This document shows positions 1 through 8,127 of a stretch of 64,000 nt of DNA, piece after piece. Origin of the DNA: an uncultured Bacteroidales bacterium (GTDB lineage Bacteria; Bacteroidota; Bacteroidia; Bacteroidales; F082); the NCBI GenBank assembly GCA_905233685.1, contig CAJOEZ010000001.1:93569-157568 (forward strand), in the 5' to 3' direction. Within the stretch, counting starts at the first letter, position 1; each line of letters begins with the position of its first letter. The notes below the pieces were generated by a model. The model made no database searches. It was not told where the DNA came from and was given only the letters and a program-made list of their open reading frames with translations. The translations under genes and the position numbers were made by a program.

Positions 1-252
1 CGCCGCAACTACTCGAAGGGCGACCTGATGTATGTGGAAGGCAAATTACGCACCCGCCAATATACTGACCAGCAAGGCGTTGTACGCTATGTCACCGAAG
101 TCATCGCCGACAAGATGATGCAGATGGCTCCCGCACGTCCCGCCCAACAGTCGTCATACGGCCAGCCCTACTCGCCCGCCACTGAACCCGCCCCGACCGG
201 CTACACACCACAGGCCAACACCCTCGACGAAGGCAACGACCTGCCATTTTAA
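1..252 (+). CDS. ssb: Single-stranded DNA-binding protein, C-terminal part
   Basis: Partial gene; the reading frame is open from the first base, so the N-terminal half of the OB fold lies outside the window. The visible 83 residues contain the end of the OB domain (GDLMYVEGKLRTRQY, then YVTEVIADKM), a Pro/Gln/Ser-rich linker, and the acidic tip ending DLPF. That tip is the hallmark of SSB, where it docks partner proteins in replication and repair. SSB coats single-stranded DNA. The gene lies directly upstream of gldE-gldD on the same strand, an order seen in other Bacteroidota. Identity is secure from the tail and the OB remnants. Confidence 0.93.
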   Translation, partial: RRNYSKGDLMYVEGKLRTRQYTDQQGVVRYVTEVIADKMMQMAPARPAQQSSYGQPYSPATEPAPTGYTPQANTLDEGNDLPF

Positions 253-316
253 CGAATTTTGGCCTCCATGCCGGAATAATTTGACTCACTTTGTGTCGTC
301 GAATCTAAAGATTTCC

Positions 317-324
317 TAATTTTG
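317..324 (+). promoter_or_regulatory. Bacteroidota -7 element upstream of gldE
   Basis: TAATTTTG matches the TAnnTTTG -7 consensus of the Bacteroidota primary sigma factor. It lies 26 bases before the TTG start of gldE. No clear -33 TTTG was fixed. Confidence 0.5.
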
Positions 325-350
325 CGGCCTGAACTTTAAACGATACAATT

Positions 351-1691
351 TTGGAAACACCTGACCCTGACCCTCTCATAGGACTTCTCACCGTTGTTTC
401 AAACAACTTTTTCACTGGATTTACCGTCAACGCCATCATTGGATTGGTCGTATTGTGCCTGCTCCTCATCGCCTCGGCCTTGATTTCGAGCAGCGAAACG
501 GCGTTTTTCTCGCTCCAGCCCGCCGACATCGACGACCTTGAGCAGCGCGACGACGCCAAAAGCAAACTCGTGCTGAAACTGCGCGAGAAGCCCAAAACAC
601 TGCTCGCCACCATCCTGATTGGCAACAACTTCGTCAATGTCACCATTACGCTGTTGGCCACCTATATCATGGCGCAGTTGTTCGACATGAAGAACCACCC
701 CGTGGCGGCTTTTCTTCTAGAAGTGGTGATTGTCACCTCATTAATATTAATTGTCGGCGAAATCACGCCGAAAATCTATGCCAGCAAGCGCCCCGTCAAA
801 GTGGCACGATTCATGGCACGGCCACTGCGTTTCCTCAACGGACTCTTCAAGCCGCTGAGCCGCTTGTTGGTCAATTCCACCTCGTTCATGGACAAGCACT
901 TGGAGCGTAAAAAAGGCGAAATCTCGATGGAAGACCTCTCCACCGCCGTGGAAATCGCCACCGAAGAATCAACGCCTTTGGAGGAAAAACAAATGCTGAA
1001 AGGCATCGCCTCGTTCAGCGAAAAGGAAGTGAGCAACGTGATGATTCCTCGCGTCGACATCATCGGTGTGGAGCAAAATATGGAATTCCTTGACATGCTC
1101 GCCATCGTCATAAAAAGCGGATTCTCAAGGATTCCCGTCTATGACGAGACCTTGGACAAAGTGACGGGCATCCTCTACGTGAAAGACCTGCTCCCCTACC
1201 TTGACGCACAATCCTACGAATGGCAAAAGCTCGTCCGACCCGCCTTCTTCGTGCCCGAAAACCGCAAGATCAACGACCTGTTCCAAGACTTTCGAGAAAA
1301 GAAAATCCACATTGCCATTGTGGTGGACGAATATGGCGGCACTTCTGGCTTGATTACGATGGAAGATGTCATCGAAGAGATTGTGGGCGAAATCAACGAC
1401 GAGTTTGACGAAGCCAACGTTGAGGAACACTACAAGAAGCTCGACGACGGAAGCTATCTCTTTAAGGCCCAGACCAGTATCGTCGATTTCTGCAAGGTGT
1501 TTGGCGTGGATGAAGGTTATTTCGAACCCATGCAAGGCGAGGCAGACACACTTGCCGGACTCATCCTCGAAATCGAGGGACGCATCCCCGAAATTGGATT
1601 CAAGTTCAACTTCGAGAAGTTCCAAATGGAAATCACCGATGCCGACCAACGCCGTATCAAGGAAGTAAAAGTTGTATTTGATGAAGAATAA
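351..1691 (+). CDS. gldE: GldE, CNNM/CorC-type membrane protein with CBS domains
   Basis: A 446-residue protein with a DUF21/CNNM membrane domain in the N-terminal 200 residues (hydrophobic stretches around residues 20-50, 85-105 and 115-140). A CBS pair follows (motif VMIPRVDIIGV, then ILYVKDLLPYL and GGTSGLITMEDVIEEIVGEI), and a C-terminal CorC/HlyC transporter-associated domain begins around residue 360. Homologues next to GldD support gliding/T9SS lipoprotein function in flavobacteria; the fold is that of Mg/Co transport proteins, so the biochemical role is uncertain. The start is TTG at 351, because no in-frame ATG precedes the first membrane segment. Its last codons overlap gldD by 11 bases, indicating coupled translation. 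Confidence 0.88.
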   Translation: METPDPDPLIGLLTVVSNNFFTGFTVNAIIGLVVLCLLLIASALISSSETAFFSLQPADIDDLEQRDDAKSKLVLKLREKPKTLLATILIGNNFVNVTITLLATYIMAQLFDMKNHPVAAFLLEVVIVTSLILIVGEITPKIYASKRPVKVARFMARPLRFLNGLFKPLSRLLVNSTSFMDKHLERKKGEISMEDLSTAVEIATEESTPLEEKQMLKGIASFSEKEVSNVMIPRVDIIGVEQNMEFLDMLAIVIKSGFSRIPVYDETLDKVTGILYVKDLLPYLDAQSYEWQKLVRPAFFVPENRKINDLFQDFREKKIHIAIVVDEYGGTSGLITMEDVIEEIVGEINDEFDEANVEEHYKKLDDGSYLFKAQTSIVDFCKVFGVDEGYFEPMQGEADTLAGLILEIEGRIPEIGFKFNFEKFQMEITDADQRRIKEVKVVFDEE

Positions 1692-2268
1692 AGTATCCAT
1701 ACTGCTCGCAGCCCTCGTCATTGCTTGCATCGCCTTCTCTTGTGACCGCGAGCCGAACTACCTGCCCAAACCGCGCGGCTATTTCCGCATCGACCTGCCG
1801 GAAAAAAGCTATGTGAGCGTCGACACCTTGCAAAAATACCGTTTCGAGTGCCCACAATACGCGGTGGTTACGCCCGACCCTTATTCACCCGAGGAAAAGG
1901 ACTGGGTGAACATCGAGATGCCGAAATTCAAAGGCTCCATCCACTTGACACACAAGCCCGTAGACAACAACTTGGGAGAGTATTTGGAGGATGTGCACAC
2001 CATGGTTACCAAGCACCTGCAAAAGGCCAACGGCGTCCGCGACAGCCTGATTACCAATGACGAACATCGCGTTTACGGTCTCTTCATAGAGATGGACGGC
2101 AAGGGCGTGGCAACCCCGATGCAGTTTTACCTCACCGACAGTACCCATAATTTTGTGCGCGGGGTGCTTTATTTCAACTTCAAGCCCGACAACGACTCCA
2201 TGCAGCCTGTCATCAACTTCATCAGGCAGGATATTGACCACTTGATTGAAACGTTTGAGTGGAAATAA
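1681..2268 (+). CDS. gldD: GldD, gliding motility/T9SS lipoprotein
   Basis: A 195-residue lipoprotein with signal peptide and lipobox ending FSC at about residue 22. The next residues, DREPNYLPKPRGYFRIDLP, are typical of GldD. The start is taken as ATG 1681, inside the end of gldE, rather than the upstream TTG at 1672, because MKNK begins a normal signal peptide. GldD is an envelope lipoprotein needed for gliding in Flavobacterium. In non-gliding Bacteroidota the gldE-gldD pair is kept, presumably for T9SS or envelope function. The gene ends four bases before the convergent udk. Confidence 0.9.
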   Translation: MKNKVSILLAALVIACIAFSCDREPNYLPKPRGYFRIDLPEKSYVSVDTLQKYRFECPQYAVVTPDPYSPEEKDWVNIEMPKFKGSIHLTHKPVDNNLGEYLEDVHTMVTKHLQKANGVRDSLITNDEHRVYGLFIEMDGKGVATPMQFYLTDSTHNFVRGVLYFNFKPDNDSMQPVINFIRQDIDHLIETFEWK

Positions 2269-2271
2269 GCA

Positions 2272-2883
2272 TCAACTCAATCCCAAGTGCATCTTGATTC
2301 GTGACACTAAAATATCGATCACCACGGGGCTGGAGCCGCGTGGCAGAATGATGTCGGCAGTGCGCTTGGTGGGTTCGATGAATTGTTGGTGCATAGGCTT
2401 GACAAAGGTCTGATAGTGGCGCAACACATCTTCCCAAGTGCGACCGCGCTCAGCAATGTCGCGGCGGATGATACGCATCAAGCGTTCATCGCTGTCGGTA
2501 TCGACAAACACCTTGATATCCATGCGGTTGCGTAATTCCTCCTGGGTCAGCACCATGATGCCTTCCACGATGATGACTTGCGTAGGATGCACATGAATCA
2601 CTTCTTTTGAGCGCGCACAGGTGACGTAAGTGTAAATCGGCATTGGGATAGTCTCGCCTTTTTTCAAGCGGTCGAGGTGGTCGATGAGCAAATCCCATTC
2701 GATGGCATCGGGATGGTCGAAGTTGATTTGCTTCTTCTCTTCGGGCGTCTTGTCGCCATTGTCGTAATAATAAGCGTCCTGCGAAATGACTGATACTGAG
2801 CTCTCTGGCAACTGGCTCACTAATTCCCTAACGACGGTGGTCTTCCCTGAACCTGAGCCGCCTGCAATTCCAATGACTAACAT
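2272..2883 (-). CDS. udk: Uridine kinase
   Basis: A 203-residue P-loop kinase. It has Walker A GGSGSGKTT (residues 8-16), the DAYYYDNG nucleoside-binding loop near residue 37, FDHPDAIEWDLL near 55, and VIIVEGIMVL near 103. It phosphorylates uridine and cytidine to UMP and CMP in pyrimidine salvage, in the cytoplasm. Length matches the family (about 205-210). It is transcribed alone from the minus strand; a TACCTTTG element lies about 87 bases upstream, with a repeat-rich leader in between. Confidence 0.95.
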   Translation of the reverse strand: MLVIGIAGGSGSGKTTVVRELVSQLPESSVSVISQDAYYYDNGDKTPEEKKQINFDHPDAIEWDLLIDHLDRLKKGETIPMPIYTYVTCARSKEVIHVHPTQVIIVEGIMVLTQEELRNRMDIKVFVDTDSDERLMRIIRRDIAERGRTWEDVLRHYQTFVKPMHQQFIEPTKRTADIILPRGSSPVVIDILVSRIKMHLGLS

Positions 2884-2898
2884 TTTCTTTAGTTTTAA

Positions 2899-2962
2899 GT
2901 TGTTCAGTTATGAGTGTGGAGTGTGGAGCGGAACAACTCCTAACTACTCACTATAAACTGAT
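2899..2962. repeat. Short-motif intergenic array (GAGTGTGG / CTAACTACTCACTA type)
   Basis: A low-complexity stretch made of GAGTGTGGAGTGTGG followed by the roughly complementary AACTCCTAACTACTCACTA. The two halves can fold on each other. Closely similar arrays occur at 6620-6746, and related ones at 19801-19890 and inside asd near 45742. It lies in the leader of udk. Confidence 0.7.
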
Positions 2963-2969
2963 TTCGCCA

Positions 2970-2977
2970 CAAAGGTA
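2970..2977 (-). promoter_or_regulatory. -7 element for udk
   Basis: CAAAGGTA on the plus strand reads TACCTTTG on the minus strand, a match to TAnnTTTG. It would give a leader of about 80 bases containing the repeat array. Confidence 0.45.
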
Positions 2978-3021
2978 GTTAAAAGTTGAAAGTTGCACAC
3001 CTAAAAGTGGAAAGTTTTTCC

Positions 3022-3029
3022 TAATTTTG
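3022..3029 (+). promoter_or_regulatory. -7 element for the FMN-binding lipoprotein
   Basis: TAATTTTG, a match to TAnnTTTG, 22 bases before the ATG at 3052. Confidence 0.5.
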
Positions 3030-3051
3030 CGGCAAATTTCAGAACAAGACA

Positions 3052-3609
3052 ATGAGAATCCTTAGAAACTTTATGGGTTGTTTGCTGGTTGCCAGTATGA
3101 TGACCTTTGTCGCCTGCAACATGACGCCGCCCGTCAGATTACCCGAAATTCCCCTTACAGAAGTGGAGCCTTATTTCAGCGAAGCCGCTGAAGTTCAAGC
3201 CATTGATACATCCTATTATCAAGTTAAAGATGCCGAAGGCCAGGTGTTGGGCACGGTGTTGTATTCCTTGCCTTTTACCGCCACGGTGAACGGCTACAAC
3301 GGCCCTACTCCATTATTAATAGCTTTGGATGCTGAAGACCACATCAAGAGCGTGGTCATGTTAGAAAACCACGAAACGCCTCGATTTGCCCAGCGCGTTG
3401 TCGATGCTGGAATGTTCCAAACGTGGGACGGGCTTTCTGTGGAAGAGGCCGTGAACAAGCCCGTGGATGCCGTCAGCGGCGCCACTTACACCTCCAACGG
3501 AGTGAAATCCAGCCTCGTCCTGCGACTCCAAGTCTATCAGCGTCAGCTCACGCAAGAAAGAGACGTCCAGCCTAACTTCTGGACCAAATTGTTCGGAACG
3601 CGCCGATAA
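3052..3609 (+). CDS. FMN-binding domain lipoprotein (probably covalently flavinylated)
   Basis: A 185-residue lipoprotein with a signal peptide and lipobox ending VAC at about residue 23. The rest is one FMN-binding domain of the RnfG/NqrC/NosR type. The segment DAVSGATYTS (near residue 142) fits the D-x-x-[S/T]-G-A-[S/T] motif to which ApbE attaches FMN through a threonine or serine. It resembles RnfG but has a lipid anchor instead of a transmembrane helix, and no other Rnf gene is nearby. It is probably an extracytoplasmic electron carrier; the partner is unknown. It is transcribed alone, convergent with rsmI. Confidence 0.8.
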   Translation: MRILRNFMGCLLVASMMTFVACNMTPPVRLPEIPLTEVEPYFSEAAEVQAIDTSYYQVKDAEGQVLGTVLYSLPFTATVNGYNGPTPLLIALDAEDHIKSVVMLENHETPRFAQRVVDAGMFQTWDGLSVEEAVNKPVDAVSGATYTSNGVKSSLVLRLQVYQRQLTQERDVQPNFWTKLFGTRR

Positions 3610-3614
3610 AGCTG

Positions 3615-4331
3615 CTACGCCTCATCGAAATCGTCACCGTCAGGAGGGCTTATTGTCATGGTTGTGTTGCCTTCCAAAACGATGACGATTTCTCCTTTTA
3701 TGTCTTTTATGGAAAAATGCTCCATAACCTCGGCCAAAGTGCCACGGACGTTTTCCTCGTGGATTTTGGTCAACTCACGCGACACACAGACCAGCCGCTC
3801 AGGGCCGCAAACCTCGGCCAACTGCTGCAAGGTCTTCAACAAGCGGAACGGCGACTCATACAAAATGGTAGTGTAAGGATAGTTCGCCACGGCTTGCAGC
3901 TTGGTCTGGCGGCCTTTCTTGTGCGGCAAAAAACCTTCGAAGATGAACTTCTCCGCTGGCAATCCCGAGTTGACCAAAGCTGGTACAAAAGCCGTCGGGC
4001 CGGGAAGGCACTCCACCTCAATGCCGCGCTTAACGCACTCGCGCACAAGCAAAAAGCCTGGGTCGGAGATGGCCGGAGTACCCGCATCGGTCACCAAGGC
4101 CAAAGTCTCACCCGCCGCGATACGGTCAGCGACACGTTCCACCACCTGATGCTCGTTGCGGATGTGGAAAGCCGTCATAGGCTTGCTGATGCCCAAATGC
4201 CGCAACAAGTTGCCCGAGGTGCGCGTGTCCTCCGCCAAGATGCCATCCACTTCCTTCAAAACGCGGATGGCCCGCAAGGTGATGTCCTCCAGATTGCCAA
4301 TGGGCGTTGGAACGAGATACAACTTGCTCAT
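3615..4331 (-). CDS. rsmI: 16S rRNA (cytidine-1402 2'-O) methyltransferase RsmI
   Basis: A 238-residue SAM-dependent methyltransferase of the tetrapyrrole-methylase fold. Key motifs are LYLVPTPIGNLEDITLRA at the N terminus, LAEDTRTSGNLLRHLGI near 36, LVTDAGTPAISDPGF near 80, and LPGPTAFVPALVNSGLP. It 2'-O-methylates C1402 in 16S rRNA together with RsmH. An upstream in-frame start at 4412 exists, but the conserved N terminus begins at MSKLYLVPTP, so 4331 is used. It lies 7 bases downstream of the Pro/Glu-rich protein gene and is likely co-transcribed with it. Confidence 0.94.
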   Translation of the reverse strand: MSKLYLVPTPIGNLEDITLRAIRVLKEVDGILAEDTRTSGNLLRHLGISKPMTAFHIRNEHQVVERVADRIAAGETLALVTDAGTPAISDPGFLLVRECVKRGIEVECLPGPTAFVPALVNSGLPAEKFIFEGFLPHKKGRQTKLQAVANYPYTTILYESPFRLLKTLQQLAEVCGPERLVCVSRELTKIHEENVRGTLAEVMEHFSIKDIKGEIVIVLEGNTTMTISPPDGDDFDEA

Positions 4332-4338
4332 AACCAGA

Positions 4339-5415
4339 TTATTCAAACTTTCTCGCCACCAATTCTGAGAGCTTGCGATAGGCTTCATTGCTGCTGTTCC
4401 ACTGCAACTCAATTTTCAGCTCATTCAAGTAAATCATGGCGCCGTTCAGCGTCTTCAGGTCGTTGAGGTTTTCGATGGACTTGTTGTACTTCTCCATGCT
4501 TCCGCCAAACAACTCGTTGACAAACAAAAACTTATCGTTGATTCCAATGACTGATTTCAGGTCGCGAACCGGGTTTTGCTGGAACTTCGCCGCCAAGGAA
4601 TGGTCTTCCTGTATCATCTTCTCGCCAAGGGTTTCAGGCTTCGCGATTTCAAAGTCAGAATCTTCCACTTGGGGCATCTTGAAAAGTTCTTCCTTCACGA
4701 CAGGTTCTCCATAACCCAAATCGCGCTCAGGAATTTGATCCTCAGGGACTTCCTTCACGAAATGCACCAACTTGTCGTCCACATAGACAGGTTCAGGTAG
4801 AGGTTCCTCAACCAGTTGCTTCTCAGGTTTTTCCTCCTCAGGCTCTGGCTCCACAGCTGGTACATCCTCGAAGCGGAAAAAGAAACCGTATTCGTCACCA
4901 GCGGGAGTCTGCGGTGTTTCTTCCACTGGCTCCTCCATGGGTTCCACCACAGGTTGCACCTCAGGCACTTCAACTGGTTGTTCAACAGGTTCCTCAACAG
5001 GCACTTCGACGGGCTCCTGTACGGGCATTTCCACTGAAGCTTCGGCAGGTTTCGGTTCTTCCAATGGCGTCTCAGCAGGCTCTTCAGGCAAAGTTTCCTC
5101 CTCAACCTCTTTCTCATCTTCTTGTGAATCAACGGATTCTATTTCCTCTTGAGGCGGTTCCTGCATCATCGCGCCGAGCAGACCTGAAAAGGCCTCGGGG
5201 TCGAGTTCAACGTCTTCGTCATCGGCGTTGTCGCCCAAATTGATGGAACAAAGTGTGTCGTAAATGGTGTGCGTGCGGTTCATCAAAACGTCCAAATCGA
5301 GCAGTCCAAGCTCTTTTTCGTTCCTCAAAAGGAAATTGACTTGCTGACGTAACAGATTGATTTCGTGGCTCAAAGAAAGTAATTTCTCTTTTTGGTTTTC
5401 AAAAATGTCGTTCAT
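4339..5415 (-). CDS. Hypothetical acidic Pro/Glu/Val-rich protein
   Basis: A 358-residue protein with no signal peptide. It has three parts. Residues 1-60 are a helical, coiled-coil-like head (NQKEKLLSLSHEINLLRQQ). Residues about 70-275 are an acidic, disordered region with PVEVPVEEPVEQ-type repeats. Residues about 280-358 form a compact, probably conserved C-terminal domain (IGINDKFLFVNELFGGS, then YLNELKIELQW). Similar C-terminal domains occur in Bacteroidales proteins of unknown role, as far as I recall. It lies upstream of rsmI on the same strand and divergent from tdk. The layout suggests a tether between an oligomerising head and a binding domain. No function is assigned. Confidence 0.75.
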   Translation of the reverse strand: MNDIFENQKEKLLSLSHEINLLRQQVNFLLRNEKELGLLDLDVLMNRTHTIYDTLCSINLGDNADDEDVELDPEAFSGLLGAMMQEPPQEEIESVDSQEDEKEVEEETLPEEPAETPLEEPKPAEASVEMPVQEPVEVPVEEPVEQPVEVPEVQPVVEPMEEPVEETPQTPAGDEYGFFFRFEDVPAVEPEPEEEKPEKQLVEEPLPEPVYVDDKLVHFVKEVPEDQIPERDLGYGEPVVKEELFKMPQVEDSDFEIAKPETLGEKMIQEDHSLAAKFQQNPVRDLKSVIGINDKFLFVNELFGGSMEKYNKSIENLNDLKTLNGAMIYLNELKIELQWNSSNEAYRKLSELVARKFE

Positions 5416-5429
5416 ATATGAATAATCCT

Positions 5430-5448
5430 TATTTTAGCGGCTAAAATA
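5430..5448. promoter_or_regulatory. 19-bp palindrome between divergent hypothetical gene and tdk
   Basis: TATTTTAGCGGCTAAAATA has perfect 9-base arms around one central base. It is flanked by direct repeats GAATAATCC at 5420-5428 and 5450-5458. Each arm resembles a weak -7 element (TATTTTAG against TAnnTTTG), one for each direction. It may be overlapping divergent promoters, an operator, or both. Confidence 0.45.
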
Positions 5449-5471
5449 CGAATAATCCAAAAACGCAAGCC

Positions 5472-6068
5472 ATGTTTCTCGAAAAAGATTCGCACAATAA
5501 ATCGCAAGGCTGGATTGAGGTCATTTGCGGCTCGATGTTTTCAGGCAAAACGGAAGAACTCATCAGGCGGCTGAAACGCGCCAAAATCGCCAAGCTGAAA
5601 GTGGAGATTTTCAAGCCGAGCGTCGACACACGCTACAGCGAGGAGGACGTGGTGTCGCACAACGCAACGGCTTTACATTCCATCCCCGTGGAGAGCGCAC
5701 AGGAAATCCTGTTCTACGCCACCGATGTGGATGTTATCGGCATCGACGAGGCGCAATTCCTTGACGATGAGCTGCCTAACGTGTGCCAACAGTTAGCCAA
5801 CCAAGGTGTGCGCGTCATCATTGCAGGCTTGGACATGGACTTCATGGGTCATCCCTTCGGCCCCATGCCAAAGCTGATGGCCATTGCCGAGGACGTGACT
5901 AAGGTGCACGCTATCTGCGTGCGTTGCGGCGGACAAGCCCAGTATTCGCACCGCATCATCGCTGGTGATAAATTGGTTGTTTTGGGCGAAACGGAAAGCT
6001 ACGAGCCGCTGTGCCGGGCTTGCTACCTAAAGGCCATGAAGGAACCTCGCCCTGATGGGGCAGATTAA
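5472..6068 (+). CDS. tdk: Thymidine kinase
   Basis: A 198-residue type II thymidine kinase. The P-loop is [15 protein letters not shown] (near residue 22). DEAQF near residue 95 is Walker [16 protein letters not shown] is the lasso/nucleoside region, and two Cys pairs (CVRCGG and CRACY) bind structural zinc. It converts thymidine to dTMP in salvage. Its last four bases overlap the end of the convergent CvpA-family gene. Confidence 0.95.
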   Translation: MFLEKDSHNKSQGWIEVICGSMFSGKTEELIRRLKRAKIAKLKVEIFKPSVDTRYSEEDVVSHNATALHSIPVESAQEILFYATDVDVIGIDEAQFLDDELPNVCQQLANQGVRVIIAGLDMDFMGHPFGPMPKLMAIAEDVTKVHAICVRCGGQAQYSHRIIAGDKLVVLGETESYEPLCRACYLKAMKEPRPDGAD

Positions 6069-6619
6069 ATAATATCAGGTTTCTCAGTCTCCTCGTCTTG
6101 CGGCGTCTCTTTCTGGGGCGAATGATCTTCAACGGCCCCTTTCACCAAATCAAAGCCTTTGTAAACGTAAGGCACCGTCTTCTCCACGTAAGGATACAAC
6201 TTTGACTCCTTCTTCACCTCTTCCTTGACTAAGCCAAGAAGCTGTAAATTGTTGAGTACCATAACAAAAACACTGCACAACAGCACTCCCAAGGCTGCCC
6301 CAAACACGAAGCCGCCCAAACGGTCGAGAAAGCCTAAATTGAGCTTCTTGACCAATTCGGAAACCGCTCGCCCCACCAAGTTGACCACAACCACCACAAG
6401 GATGAATGTCATCACAAAAGCCACGGTGTTGAGGTATTTCGGGTTGACTTCCATCACCTCTTCAAGATGCGACGCGGTAAAGTCGGAGAAGTGCATGGCG
6501 CCATAGATGCCCACCGCAAAGGCCAACAAGGTAATCACCTCGATGATAAGGCCCTTGCGCAGCCCCTTCAAGGCGAAGAGGAGCACGATTATGGCGATGA
6601 TGATGTCTAAATAGTTCAT
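6065..6619 (-). CDS. CvpA-family membrane protein
   Basis: A 184-residue protein with four predicted membrane segments in the first 145 residues: [20 protein letters not shown], then segments near residues 28-48, 65-90 and 100-125. A charged, disordered tail follows (about 155-184, [15 protein letters not shown]). The N-terminal GLRKGLI motif and topology fit the CvpA/colicin V production family. Its molecular role is unsettled; it is linked to cell envelope stress. The gene is downstream of the M64 peptidase on the same strand, but a 127-bp repeat array separates them. Confidence 0.85.
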   Translation of the reverse strand: MNYLDIIIAIIVLLFALKGLRKGLIIEVITLLAFAVGIYGAMHFSDFTASHLEEVMEVNPKYLNTVAFVMTFILVVVVVNLVGRAVSELVKKLNLGFLDRLGGFVFGAALGVLLCSVFVMVLNNLQLLGLVKEEVKKESKLYPYVEKTVPYVYKGFDLVKGAVEDHSPQKETPQDEETEKPDII

Positions 6620-6746
6620 CAGTTGTTCAGTTGTCAGTTTTCAGTTTTCAGTTTTGAGTGTGGAGTGTTGAATGTTGAGTGTGGAATGTGGAATGTTGAG
6701 TGTAGAGTTTAAAAACAACTCCTAACTACTCACTACTCACTCCTAA
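6620..6746. repeat. Short-motif intergenic array
   Basis: Tandem, degenerate copies of CAGTTTT, then GAGTGTGGAATGTTGAGTG, then the roughly complementary CTCCTAACTACTCACTACTC. This is the same family as 2899-2962. The array runs up to, and seems to supply, the stop codon of the M64 peptidase gene. The two halves could fold into a long imperfect hairpin between that gene and cvpA. Confidence 0.75.
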
Positions 6747-8018
6747 CTACTTACTATAATAAAGGATCATCCGTTCAATCGCCCGCTGGCAAACAGGGCA
6801 AAACTCGTGGCCTTTGAAGGTCTTCATTAGGCAGTCCATGTAAGGGCTATACATGCCTTTGGCCTCGTAGCCGCCGCCTTCATACACGCCAATGGTCCTC
6901 TCGTGTTGTCTCATGCGCCGTGTGGGTATCGGGGTATCCTCGTCCATCATGTCGCCCCATTTGTTGCTGAAGTCCTTCAAGGTGGTGAGGTTCGGCTCCC
7001 AAGGCTCAATGTCGAGGTTATACATGTGGTCGTAGCCCGTCTCGTCGGTGTAATATTCGTCGGCGAGGCCAGCAAAGCCGTGCCCAAACTCGTGGATGAT
7101 GACGTCCGACGAGAAACTGTTGCTGCTCGCGCTGGAGCAATAGAAGTTGTAAATGCCGCCGCCGCCGTATTTCTCCGTGTTGACGAGGACGTAAATCTGG
7201 TCGTAAGGCACCTGTCCGGCCAAGTCGCGGATGTCGCGGTTGTCGGTGCTCATGCAGTAGCGTTCCGAGTCGAAGGTCCAGAAGCTGAAGCGCATGGCCG
7301 TGTTTTTGTAGATGTGGTCGCCGGGCATGGTGCAGCCGCTCTCCGCCGAGGGCGCCATCACGCCGCGCACGTTGAAGCTCTCGCGGTAGCGGTCGTAGGG
7401 CGCATAGCTGAACAGACTCTTCACGAAGAAGTCACAGTCCTTGACGAATTTGCCCATTTCGGCCTGCGTGTAGCCCTCAGGCAGGATGACGATGTCAACG
7501 GCCTTGGTGAAGTCCTTGTTGCCAATCCAAGCGTCGTAAACGGGCAAATTGAGGTTGTCGTAGTTGCGGATGAAGTAATCGTCGGGGCTGACGGTGAGGC
7601 GCATCCCCTCCTTCAGCTCACCTTCCCAATTCCTGTAGCTCAGCACGATGTCGATTTCCACCTTGGGAAAGGGCACGATGACCGACTCGTCGAAGCTCTT
7701 GGTGAGATTGAGAGCCTCGGGCGTAGTCGTCCACTCGCCGTAAAGGTTCTGGTAACCCTTGGAAAACAGCAACTTGTCCGTCCCAGCCTCATACACCTTG
7801 ACGATGTAATTGCCAAACTGCAAAGTGTCGATGAGGTTGGTCTTGGAGCCGCTCCAGTAGGGTTCGCGAATCAACTCATTGAGCGAAAATGTAGTTTCGT
7901 CATGGTTGCCCGTAAGGACATAATCCACGCGCAGGGAGGCGTCGGTAAAATAGGTGTCGAATTGGGCCCAAGCCATTGTCGGCAGCAGTACGAGGAGCAA
8001 TAGAATGTGTTTTTTCAT
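6747..8018 (-). CDS. Secreted M64-family (IgA peptidase) metalloprotease
   Basis: A 423-residue protein with a signal peptide cleaved near AWAQ (residue 19). The N-terminal half (20-160) is a beta domain, as in other M64 proteins. The catalytic region has HEFGHGFAGLADEYY at residues 309-323: HExxH plus a downstream acidic/Tyr ligand region typical of this metzincin-like zinc protease family. A late Cys pair, CPVC, lies near the C terminus. Family members are exported Bacteroidota proteases; the true substrate is unknown despite the IgA name. A TATTTTTG element lies 23 bases upstream. The stop codon lies inside a repeat array. Confidence 0.88.
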   Translation of the reverse strand: MKKHILLLLVLLPTMAWAQFDTYFTDASLRVDYVLTGNHDETTFSLNELIREPYWSGSKTNLIDTLQFGNYIVKVYEAGTDKLLFSKGYQNLYGEWTTTPEALNLTKSFDESVIVPFPKVEIDIVLSYRNWEGELKEGMRLTVSPDDYFIRNYDNLNLPVYDAWIGNKDFTKAVDIVILPEGYTQAEMGKFVKDCDFFVKSLFSYAPYDRYRESFNVRGVMAPSAESGCTMPGDHIYKNTAMRFSFWTFDSERYCMSTDNRDIRDLAGQVPYDQIYVLVNTEKYGGGGIYNFYCSSASSNSFSSDVIIHEFGHGFAGLADEYYTDETGYDHMYNLDIEPWEPNLTTLKDFSNKWGDMMDEDTPIPTRRMRQHERTIGVYEGGGYEAKGMYSPYMDCLMKTFKGHEFCPVCQRAIERMILYYSK

Positions 8019-8041
8019 TGCGGTAAGGATTTATTCATCGG

Positions 8042-8049
8042 CAAAAATA
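8042..8049 (-). promoter_or_regulatory. -7 element for M64 peptidase
   Basis: Plus-strand CAAAAATA reads TATTTTTG on the minus strand, 23 bases upstream of the start at 8018. It directly follows the terminator of the giant adhesin gene. Confidence 0.55.
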
Positions 8050-8050
8050 G

Positions 8051-8082
8051 AAAAAAAAGGGCGACCCCTAACGAGGTCGCCC
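8051..8082 (-). terminator. Rho-independent terminator of the giant adhesin gene
   Basis: On the minus strand, GGGCGACC and GGTCGCCC form an 8-bp perfect stem with an 8-base loop, followed by a run of eight T. It lies 32 bases after the restored stop codon of the adhesin gene at 8114, which supports 8114 as the true gene end. Confidence 0.85.
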
Positions 8083-8127
8083 AATTTTTAGCGGAAATCA
8101 ATTCCGCAGTGGTTTATCTCACCACGG

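Noticed and set aside
6903..8003. A 366-codon plus-strand frame
   Set aside because: Antisense to the M64 peptidase, which has HExxH and a signal peptide; the mirror frame has no motif.
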